Shown here: positions 6,992-12,679 of the stretch, in pieces
Position numbering within the stretch: the first letter of the stretch is position 1
How the letters are laid out: the number at the start of each line of letters is the position of its first letter
Assembly (NCBI GenBank): GCA_023249935.1
Contig: JAHFBQ010000042.1
Span: 1 to 12,679 of the forward strand
Direction of reading: 5' to 3'
DNA from: a bacterium
GTDB lineage: Bacteria > Babelota > Babeliae > Babelales > RVW-14
DNA length: 12,679 nucleotides
The notes under the pieces: model-generated
The model's database searches: none
The model's input: the letters and a program-made list of their open reading frames with translations, nothing else
Told to the model about the DNA's origin: nothing
Made by a program: the position numbers and the translations under genes

Positions 6992-7831
6992 CTATGGAAG
7001 CAAAGTAGCCAGCGCTGCCACTCGATCTCGCATCGGTCCAACTGGTTGAGCTGGCACCATATCTTTTTCAGTAAGATGCATCTTCACTTTTTTTGGCTTC
7101 ACAAACTGACCATCTTGATGGGCATGCCATTGATATGCCACCTCAAGAAAATCTTTGCCATACATACTTTCTAGATATTTTGTTGGATTTTGAGGCCCCA
7201 TGACAATGAAATTGCCGAATTTATACTCTTTGAGAGGGTACAACTCGTCCTTTGTGTAAAAAATTTCATCACCATCGCGGTAGCCAACAACTCCCCAATC
7301 ACCATAAAGAGCTCTATAAACATACGATGGAAGAAACCGTGCAAAATAAATATTACATTCTCGCTGCTCAGTCGAGATAAGATCGGCAAATGTATTATAA
7401 TCACCTTTTTTTTGAATTCTGAGAAAAATACCCCAAAGCTTTATAACTTCATAGCCTAGTTGTTCAAATATCGGTGCTATGTCATAAATGGTTTCTACAG
7501 AGCTTTTATCAATACAGATATCGAGATCATCATCCCATGGAATAACCCCTTGGTGTCGCACGGCGCCAAGCAACGTACCGCTATCAACCCAGTAAGTAAC
7601 TTTATAATGTGTAAAAACGTCATGAATATCTTTCATGAGTTGGTACAGAGCGAGTATTTTTTCTGGTTTCGTAAAAATCGGAATCCCATTTGGAGTGGTC
7701 TCTGCAGAACAATTTGCTTGCAATTTCACCATATTAAATTGCTCATCAAGCCACCCCTTACCAGGAAACCACAAACCCTGAAGAGGGCTAACAACGAACA
7801 GTAATGACAAAATAACAGCAATAATTCTCAT
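6992..7831 (-). CDS. Exported LicD-family protein, copy 2 (upstream, promoter-proximal)
   Basis: This 279-residue protein is a close paralogue of the next gene, with one gap-sized difference near residue 44 and shared blocks over its whole length. Residues 1-18 form a signal peptide (MRIIAVILSLLFVVSPLQG). The LicD block runs from YWVDSGTLLGAVRHQG (80-95) to IPWDDDLDI (97-105), with D83 and D100-D101-D102-x-D104 intact. The shared C-terminal part (KVKMHLTEKD-x-VPAQP, near 247-261) is not one I know from standard LicD proteins and may be lineage-specific. AAGAAGAG lies about 6 nt before the ATG. The two copies form a likely operon, possibly including tal. Divergence is greatest in the signal peptide and in the middle segment around 160-180, where substrate choice may differ. 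Confidence 0.87.
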   Translation of the reverse strand: MRIIAVILSLLFVVSPLQGLWFPGKGWLDEQFNMVKLQANCSAETTPNGIPIFTKPEKILALYQLMKDIHDVFTHYKVTYWVDSGTLLGAVRHQGVIPWDDDLDICIDKSSVETIYDIAPIFEQLGYEVIKLWGIFLRIQKKGDYNTFADLISTEQRECNIYFARFLPSYVYRALYGDWGVVGYRDGDEIFYTKDELYPLKEYKFGNFIVMGPQNPTKYLESMYGKDFLEVAYQWHAHQDGQFVKPKKVKMHLTEKDMVPAQPVGPMRDRVAALATLLP

Positions 7832-7930
7832 AAAATGCTCTTCTTAAATTTGAATGATAAAAACTCGCACATCTTCTACGTTTAATCCCCGACACCAAGC
7901 CGAAATCGGCTACTCTATTTCAAGTAGGCT

Positions 7931-7958
7931 ACTTTATCGAAACAATTTATTATTGCAA
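7931..7958 (-). promoter_or_regulatory. Weak promoter candidate for the LicD pair
   Basis: On the minus strand, TTGCAA (7958-7953) and TAAAGT (7936-7931) are separated by 16 bp, each a partial match to sigma70 elements. The start would be near 7924, inside the palindrome at 7922-7934, which would suit an operator there. The leader would be about 93 nt. Confidence 0.25.
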
Positions 7959-8101
7959 TCGACTAGATCAATATTTTAAGACATAAAAACTGCACCTAGA
8001 TATTGAAGTCAACGATTTCAGCAAGTCAATAAGACCTATCTATTTGAAAACTCTACTTGAAATTTATCGGGAAATTGTTACCAATTCATGTAAAGCGCGG
8101 T

Positions 8102-8130
8102 TTGACAACGATGAATACGGGGAATAAGGT
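8102..8130 (+). promoter_or_regulatory. Sigma70-type promoter candidate for the hydrolase gene
   Basis: A perfect TTGACA at 8102-8107 is followed after 17 bp by TAAGGT at 8125-8130, a weak -10. Transcription would begin near 8137, about 30 nt before the GTG start, leaving room for the AAAGG ribosome site at 8157-8161. Confidence 0.45.
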
Positions 8131-8167
8131 TGGGAATCGTTCATACATCTGGCACAAAGGATAAAAA

Positions 8168-9103
8168 GTGGATATCAAACATTTACTACAGACAACCCTC
8201 TCCATCATGAGCTTCTCCTGCGCAGCTTCTGAATCACCATTTTCATATGAAATTTATAACACGCTCAGACCAGAAACAGAAATCAGTCCAAAATCTGTTT
8301 CTGCGCTCGATCAGACAAAACTTGCCTACTATGCCTTTAGTGCCACACAAAATAAAGAACGTGCTGCTGCAATTCTCTATCACGGCGGCGGAGCATATTC
8401 AACACCTGCATATCAATGGGTTGCTCAACAACTTGCGCAGCAAGGCATTTCTACGTATTGCTTTGATATCCGCGGCCACGGGAATTCTGCAGGACGGCGC
8501 GGAGATGCACCTTCGGTCAATCTAGTACTTGATGACATAGGCATAGCAATTAATGTAGTGAAAAAACAACATCCCACAGTACCAGTCTATCTGATTGGAC
8601 ATTCATCTGGTGCCGGGCTACTCATCAATTACCATCATCAGCGAACTGATCCTCGCATTGCAGGCTACATCATGCTTGCACCATACCTCGGCCCACAAGC
8701 AGACGCCACACGATACACCAACAAACCTCAATCATTTGTAAAAAGTGTTCGCGTATGGGTTTTTATACTCAATGCTCTATTGCCAGTGAACTGGTTCAAT
8801 CACTTCGACGCAGTTTACTTCAACTACCCTGACCACGTTCTTCAGGCTGATCCTAAGTATGTTACGACATATTCATACGTTATGAGTAGCGCAACGACGC
8901 CATATGAGATCAAAGACATGCTTGCGGCCTGGGACAGTAAACCGTTATGGGTGTTTATTGGTGATAAAGATGAACAATTTTTACCTGATCAAGTTGTTAC
9001 GCTCTGTAAGAAAGCGACGCCAAACGCTCACATAATTCCTGATGCACAGCATCTTTCTATTCTGGAAAAAGCCCCGCAGTTGATTGCTGATGCGATAAAA
9101 TAA
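8168..9103 (+). CDS. Exported alpha/beta hydrolase (monoacylglycerol lipase/lysophospholipase-like)
   Basis: This 311-residue serine hydrolase has a GTG start chosen because AAAGG lies about 6 nt upstream. The first 20 residues look like a weak signal peptide (LLQTTLSIMSFSCAA). The fold is clear: HGGG (72-75) after the first core strand, FDIRGHGNSAGRRG (99-112) typical of the Hydrolase_4/lysophospholipase group, the nucleophile elbow GHSSG (144-148) with S146, an acid in GDKDEQF (D268, or possibly D266), and H295 in DAQHLSI. Relatives release fatty acids from monoacylglycerols or lysophospholipids, but substrate cannot be fixed from sequence. A helical lid region covers about 175-240. It shares a divergent control region with the LicD pair and converges on leuS across 31 bp. 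An envelope or host-lipid role is an inference. Confidence 0.87.
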   Translation: MDIKHLLQTTLSIMSFSCAASESPFSYEIYNTLRPETEISPKSVSALDQTKLAYYAFSATQNKERAAAILYHGGGAYSTPAYQWVAQQLAQQGISTYCFDIRGHGNSAGRRGDAPSVNLVLDDIGIAINVVKKQHPTVPVYLIGHSSGAGLLINYHHQRTDPRIAGYIMLAPYLGPQADATRYTNKPQSFVKSVRVWVFILNALLPVNWFNHFDAVYFNYPDHVLQADPKYVTTYSYVMSSATTPYEIKDMLAAWDSKPLWVFIGDKDEQFLPDQVVTLCKKATPNAHIIPDAQHLSILEKAPQLIADAIK

Positions 9104-9134
9104 AAAGGCCCGGTTTCCCGGGCCCCGCTTTTTC
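9104..9134. terminator. Bidirectional intrinsic terminator between hydrolase and leuS
   Basis: GGCCCGG (9107-9113) pairs with CCGGGCC (9118-9124) around a TTTC loop. A T-tract follows on the plus strand (9129-9133), and an A-run at 9102-9106 gives TTTTTATTTT on the minus strand after the stem. The hairpin fills the whole 31-bp convergent gap and can serve both genes. The leuS side is the more canonical, since the T-tract touches the stem. Confidence 0.88.
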
Positions 9135-11576
9135 TTATTTCACTACAAAACTAACCAACTTATCCTGAACCACAATAGTTTTTACCAACTCCTTGTCTTC
9201 AAGCCACTTAGCGACCGCTGCTTTTGCTGCTTGCGTCACCTGATCGTTTGGAGCCCCTTTGCTCGTAGTAATTGTTGCTCGCAGCTTGCCGTTTACCTGG
9301 ACTGCAATTTCAATTTCTGAAACTGCTGCCAAGGCTTCATCAACTACCGGCCAACTCGCATGTTCAAGTTGCTTACCAAGTACCACTTCAAAAAGCTCAC
9401 TAGAAAAGTGAGGAACCATCGCACTAATTGCTGCTAGAAACTGCTCAAGCAAGACATGATCAAATACAAGTTTTTCACCTTGTAGATCATTAAGATATTC
9501 CATAATCGCTGCTACAGCGGTGTTCACCCGATAACTCGCCAAGCGCTCTTGGTAGGCTTTGAGAAAGCAGTGGAATCGGCGATACGCTTTTTCATCAGCT
9601 TTGATACCGGCAGGTAATACATTTTTTGGCTCAGTCAAAAATATCCAAAGCCGGTTGAGAAAACTTTTCACACCACGAATGGAATCTGTTTGCCATTCTG
9701 TATCAAGCTCTGGTGGTCCCATAAAGAGCATGTACATGCGCAACGCATCACTTCCTAACTCTTGAACAATGTCGTCAGGGTTAACAACGTTACCTTTAGA
9801 CTTAGACATTTTTTCTACACGACCACTCAACGGCGATTTCATACAGACCATACCCTGGTTGAAAAGCTGCTTGAATGGCTCATCAAATGGGAGATGTCCT
9901 AGATCGTACAATACTTTTATATAGAAGCGCGCATACAACAAATGCAAGATCGCATGTTCGATACCACCGACATACAAGTCAACTGGCATCCAATATTTCA
10001 CATTTTCTGCATCAAATGCTTTGGTATCAAGCTTTGGGTTTGGATAGCGTAAGAAATACCAACACGATCCCGCCCACTGCGGCATAGTGTTGGTTTCTCG
10101 CTTTGCTGCGCCGCCGCACTGAGGACATTGGGTATTGACCCAGCTGTCAACAGCTGCAAGTGGTGACTCCCCGGTCCCAGTTGGTTCATAGCGTTCAACT
10201 TGTGGTAGTACTATTGGTAAATCGCTCTCAGGCACTGGCACAATGCCACATGCTTTACAATGTACAAGAGGGATCGGCTCACCCCAGTAACGCTGACGAG
10301 AGAAAATCCAATCACGCAATTTGTAAGAAACTTTTGGTACAGCAAAACCTTTGTCTACGCAATGTTGAATAACTGCCTGGCGACTATCGCCAGCACGTTT
10401 ACCATCGAACGGTGCGTAGCCCTCTAAGATGCCGTTAACCATGTCCGTATAGCAAACCTCTTGAGCACGAACACGAGCAGCAAGTTCAGGATCGTTCGGC
10501 GGTACCATCCCTGGTTGCAAGCGTATCCCAAATTTTTTAGCAAATTTAAAATCACGATCATCATGAGCAGAGCACTTTACAATACCAGTACCGTAGGTAG
10601 CAATTGCAAAATTTGCTACCCAAATTGGAATGTTAACACCGTTAACTGGATCTTCCAGGTAGCGACCGGTAAAAATACCATCCGGTTCTTGCTCAGCGTT
10701 GCGCTCGCGTTCATCAACCATTTTTTTGCTGTATGTCAAAATCTCAACAGCATTAGGAATGCCAGCCAAGAGGTTTGGCAACAGCTTATGATCAGGCGCG
10801 ATGACAGCATAGGTATCGGCATAAAATGTTTCAAAATGTGCGCTGAAAGTCTGGATAGTCATATCCAAATCTTTGACCTTAGCCGTGAAGAGCAAACCTT
10901 CACTTTTGCCAATCCAGTTACGCTGCATCAGCTTTACTTTTTCTGGCCAATCCAAACGATCAAGACCTTCAAGTAATTTTTCGGCATAATCGGTAATTTT
11001 GAGCACCCATTGGCGAACTTGTTTTTGCTCTGTCTGCATCCCACAGCGCTCACAAGCACCCTGTACAACTTCTTCATTTGCCAAACCAGTCAAACATTTC
11101 GGGCACCAGTTAATCGGCGTGTTTGCTTCATAGGCAAGACCAGCTTTATACATTTCTAAGAATATCCACTGAGTCCATTTGTAGTACCTAGGGTCAGTCG
11201 TGTTGACCTCTTTTTCCCAATCATAAACAGTTCCAATAGTATCAAGCTGGCGACGAAATGTAGAAATATTACGCGCTGTACCTATGGCCGGCTGTATCCC
11301 TTTTTTGATTGCATCGTTTTCAGCAGGTAGCCCGAAAGCATCCCAACCCATTGGATGAAGCACATTGAAACCTTGCAGTAGTTTCATACGTGAATAAACA
11401 TCTGAAAATACATATCCCTTCCAGTGACCAACGTGAAGGCCAGAACCTGATGGATAAGGGAACATATCAAGGCAATAGTATTTTTTCTTTGTCTTATCAG
11501 ACTTTGTTTTGAAATATGGGTTTTCTGACCAGCGAGAGCGCCATTTTTGCTCTACCGCCTTAAAATCATACACCAT
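9135..11576 (-). CDS. leuS: Leucyl-tRNA synthetase
   Basis: This class I synthetase charges tRNA-Leu. I chose the ATG at 11576 (813 residues), preceded by CAGGA at good distance, over the in-frame TTG at 11621, because family members begin near YDFKAVEQKW. Seen in order: HIGH motif as HVGH (48-51) after PYPSGSGL; a zinc-type insertion with two CxxC pairs starting NWCPKC; the CP1 editing domain; a second Cys cluster (HCKACG, then CPQCGG); PQWAGSCWYF; KMSKS (589-593); the anticodon-binding helices; and the C-terminal VQVNGKLR domain. It is slightly shorter than E. coli LeuRS (860). In the editing domain the usual Thr-rich FTTRPDT motif reads FSAHFET (244-250), while the Thr equivalent to E. coli T252 (T250 here) and the HDxRD segment (338-342) remain. 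It lies downstream of udk on the same strand, with its own promoter candidate. Confidence 0.97.
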   Translation of the reverse strand: MVYDFKAVEQKWRSRWSENPYFKTKSDKTKKKYYCLDMFPYPSGSGLHVGHWKGYVFSDVYSRMKLLQGFNVLHPMGWDAFGLPAENDAIKKGIQPAIGTARNISTFRRQLDTIGTVYDWEKEVNTTDPRYYKWTQWIFLEMYKAGLAYEANTPINWCPKCLTGLANEEVVQGACERCGMQTEQKQVRQWVLKITDYAEKLLEGLDRLDWPEKVKLMQRNWIGKSEGLLFTAKVKDLDMTIQTFSAHFETFYADTYAVIAPDHKLLPNLLAGIPNAVEILTYSKKMVDERERNAEQEPDGIFTGRYLEDPVNGVNIPIWVANFAIATYGTGIVKCSAHDDRDFKFAKKFGIRLQPGMVPPNDPELAARVRAQEVCYTDMVNGILEGYAPFDGKRAGDSRQAVIQHCVDKGFAVPKVSYKLRDWIFSRQRYWGEPIPLVHCKACGIVPVPESDLPIVLPQVERYEPTGTGESPLAAVDSWVNTQCPQCGGAAKRETNTMPQWAGSCWYFLRYPNPKLDTKAFDAENVKYWMPVDLYVGGIEHAILHLLYARFYIKVLYDLGHLPFDEPFKQLFNQGMVCMKSPLSGRVEKMSKSKGNVVNPDDIVQELGSDALRMYMLFMGPPELDTEWQTDSIRGVKSFLNRLWIFLTEPKNVLPAGIKADEKAYRRFHCFLKAYQERLASYRVNTAVAAIMEYLNDLQGEKLVFDHVLLEQFLAAISAMVPHFSSELFEVVLGKQLEHASWPVVDEALAAVSEIEIAVQVNGKLRATITTSKGAPNDQVTQAAKAAVAKWLEDKELVKTIVVQDKLVSFVVK

Positions 11577-11657
11577 AGAAATATCCTGCAAGATTAAGGT
11601 GACGCCTACCCTAAGCCTCAAGTCCGTCGAGAGGTCACAGAGTCAGCCAACCTGCGC

Positions 11658-11686
11658 AGTTTAGCTTATGTTTTACATAAGGTAAA
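11658..11686 (-). promoter_or_regulatory. leuS promoter candidate with a palindromic spacer
   Basis: On the minus strand, TTTACC (11686-11681) and TAAACT (11663-11658) are exactly 17 bp apart, each a 4/6 match. The palindrome CTTATGT-TTT-ACATAAG (11665-11681) occupies nearly the whole spacer. The start would be about 75 nt upstream of the leuS ATG. A DNA-binding regulator could recognise the dyad. It could equally be a short transcript hairpin just after udk. Confidence 0.35.
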
Positions 11687-11697
11687 TCCAGAGGCCT

Positions 11698-12396
11698 TTA
11701 AGAAGCTCTTTGTTCAAAGGCATTATTTCTTGCAAGCTCTTGCTTAATTCTAGCAACCAATAGCTCAAGCCCTACGGCACTATGCTTCGTACCAGGGATG
11801 ATTACATGAGCATCAGTTCTACTTGGAACCACAAACTGGTCGTGCGTTGGTTTTACGGTAGCTAGATACTGTTTTTGTACACCGGCAACATCATGCCCAC
11901 GCTCTCTAATATCTCTATTAACACGTCTGAGTAGACGAATATCATCATCAGCTTCTACAAAAACACGAATATCAAAAATGTTTTTTACCTCCGGCACAGC
12001 AAATAGCAGAATTCCTTCTACCACAATAACACGCCTTGGTTTGATAAAATGCACATTTTCTCTACTCGTTCCTTCAACAAAATCATAATTGGGAATTGAA
12101 ACCCCATTAAAATCTTTAAGCGTGCGAATATGCTCTGCTAATAGATCAAAATACAAAGCATCTGTATGATCAAAATTTACTGCATAACGTTCTGACATCG
12201 GAAGATGAGAAATATCTCTATAATATGAATCTTGATTAATCGTGGCGATATCATCACCAAATATTTTTTTAAGTTGCATTGCAAGCGTAGTCTTCCCTGA
12301 ACACGTTCCCCCTGCAATACCAATAATCAAAGCTTTGACCCCAACAAGAGGCTCTTCAACAGAGGTCATATTCAATGATCGCGCACCAGATAACAT
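11698..12396 (-). CDS. udk: Uridine kinase (uridine/cytidine phosphorylation)
   Basis: This 232-residue P-loop kinase phosphorylates uridine (and usually cytidine) to the monophosphate with ATP or GTP, for pyrimidine salvage. I chose the ATG at 12396 because AGGA lies six bases upstream; the TTG at 12411 is itself upstream of that site. Walker A is G29-G-T-C-S-G-K35-T36 within GIAGGTCSGKTT. Other family marks are DSYY (56-59), NFDHTDA (74-80), PNYDF (102-106), VVEGIL (125-130), the Arg-rich lid RVNRDIRERG (158-167) and KPTHDQFVVPSRTDAHVIIP (182-201). The N-terminal 20 residues before the first strand are longer than the few found in most bacterial Udk. An internal ATG at 12369 is possible but has no ribosome site. 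Nucleoside salvage fits a host-dependent life, but the gene is widespread in free-living bacteria. Confidence 0.93.
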   Translation of the reverse strand: MLSGARSLNMTSVEEPLVGVKALIIGIAGGTCSGKTTLAMQLKKIFGDDIATINQDSYYRDISHLPMSERYAVNFDHTDALYFDLLAEHIRTLKDFNGVSIPNYDFVEGTSRENVHFIKPRRVIVVEGILLFAVPEVKNIFDIRVFVEADDDIRLLRRVNRDIRERGHDVAGVQKQYLATVKPTHDQFVVPSRTDAHVIIPGTKHSAVGLELLVARIKQELARNNAFEQRAS

Positions 12397-12503
12397 CGTT
12401 ATTCCTATCAAAGCAGACAGTTTTGGACAAAAATATCATTCCGCAGTCTAGTAAGTTTTAAAAAACCTCAAATTTGAACAGATATGATCAATCGGCAAAT
12501 TTA

Positions 12504-12532
12504 ATTACATTAATTATGAAAAAAAATTTCAA
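12504..12532 (-). promoter_or_regulatory. Sigma70-type promoter candidate for udk
   Basis: On the minus strand, TTGAAA (12532-12527) and TGTAAT (12509-12504) are separated by exactly 17 bp, each a 5/6 match. The spacer starts with eight T residues. Transcription would begin near 12497, giving a leader of about 100 nt before the udk ATG. Apart from a repeated CAAATTT (12469-12475 and 12496-12502), I see no structure in that leader. Confidence 0.45.
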
Positions 12533-12605
12533 TCGTTAAAGAAAAATTAACATCGGTATGACGTGGCTTGGACAGAAAAACCAAAAATTTGCGTAGAATT
12601 AATAG

Positions 12606-12679
12606 GTGATGATCGCTGATGAGAAAAAATCTTATATTCCTGCTACACTACGCGGATGGAAAAAAAAGCTTTTAAACTC
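12606..12679 (+). CDS. Possible 5' end of a rightward gene, cut by window edge
   Basis: An open frame begins GTG-ATG at 12606-12611 and runs to the window end, reading MIADEKKSYIPATLRGWK and onward. Its composition looks protein-like, but 24 codons are too few to identify a family. No Shine-Dalgarno site precedes it; instead TAGAAT (12594-12599) lies at -10 distance from the start codon, which would suit a leaderless transcript. An overlapping frame from the ATG at 12656 is also open, so the true start may differ. Confidence 0.3.
   Translation, partial: MMIADEKKSYIPATLRGWKKKLLN

Larger units (their letters stand above)
7832..8167. other. Divergent intergenic region with palindromes and repeated motifs
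   Basis: This 336-bp region lies between the LicD pair (-) and the hydrolase (+). I see no coding sequence or RNA gene. It holds the palindrome AGCCGA-AA-TCGGCT (7898-7911), the palindrome AAGTAG-G-CTACTT (7922-7934), a direct repeat GGCTACTYTAT (7908-7918 and 7927-7937), a CTAYTTGAAA-like motif (8040-8050 and 8053-8063 on +, 7917-7927 on -), and a direct repeat AAGTCAA (8006-8012 and 8023-8029). It is probably a shared control region. Confidence 0.5.

Noticed and set aside
7190..7804. Two plus-strand open frames of 89 and 114 codons opposite LicD copy 2
   Set aside because: They are shadows of a well-supported LicD gene and have no family resemblance or convincing ribosome sites.
8001..8031. 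TATTGA and TCAATA inverted pair and AAGTCAA direct repeat as a possible operator
   Set aside because: Six to seven bases in AT-rich DNA are expected by chance. They are mentioned only as part of the intergenic description.
10461..10976. 171-codon open frame on the plus strand
   Set aside because: It is antisense to the conserved LeuRS CP1 region, has no recognisable domain, and LeuRS conservation explains the open frame.
11577..11621. Fifteen extra N-terminal codons for LeuRS from a TTG start
   Set aside because: The AGGA site lies within this extension at the right distance for the ATG at 11576, and family members begin at that point.
1..12679. CRISPR array, insertion sequence, phage genes, toxin-antitoxin or tRNA genes
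   Set aside because: No regular repeat-spacer pattern, transposase or phage motifs, small toxin-antitoxin gene pairs or tRNA-like cloverleafs were recognised on either strand.

Overview
The window reads as chromosomal DNA of a Gram-negative-type bacterium with fairly low GC and tight gene packing. TamB, a type IV/type II pseudopilin and several signal-peptide proteins imply a two-membrane envelope. The mix of housekeeping genes with small exported enzymes (a one-HKD phospholipase D-like protein, two LicD proteins, an alpha/beta hydrolase) resembles host-associated lineages such as Candidatus Dependentiae (TM6/Babeliae). That placement is an impression from gene content, not a proof. No tRNA, rRNA, CRISPR, insertion sequence or phage gene was seen.

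Left block (1-3933, + strand): ruvA, cut by the window edge and lacking about seven codons, overlaps a GspH/FimT-like pseudopilin by ATGA. A compact 932-residue TamB follows 10 bp later. Spacing suggests one transcription unit joining DNA repair to envelope functions. A convergent gene for an exported coiled-coil protein of unknown function (3885-4508, -) overlaps the tamB end by 49 bp. Divergent from it is an exported HKD phospholipase D/nuclease (4625-5272, +).

Middle block (5394-7831, - strand): two tandem, closely related LicD-family genes, both with signal peptides and intact LicD motifs, are followed by a small transaldolase of the TalC/MipB type. A perfect 12-bp hairpin with an A8 loop lies just beyond the transaldolase stop. 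The LicD pair is divergent from an exported alpha/beta hydrolase (8168-9103, +). The 336-bp region between them is the richest non-coding stretch: it holds two palindromes, three copies of a CTAYTTGAAA-like motif and promoter-like elements for both directions.

Right block (9135-12396, - strand): uridine kinase (udk) followed by leucyl-tRNA synthetase (leuS). The 31-bp gap between the hydrolase and leuS is filled by a bidirectional terminator. leuS has its own promoter candidate, whose 17-bp spacer is almost entirely a palindrome. The last 283 bp hold a good udk promoter candidate and, at the edge, the possible start of a rightward, perhaps leaderless, gene.

No clear undescribed multi-gene defence or mobile system is visible. 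The points most worth following are the duplicated exported LicD pair with its motif-rich divergent promoter region, the altered editing-site motif in LeuRS, and the exported proteins of unknown role.
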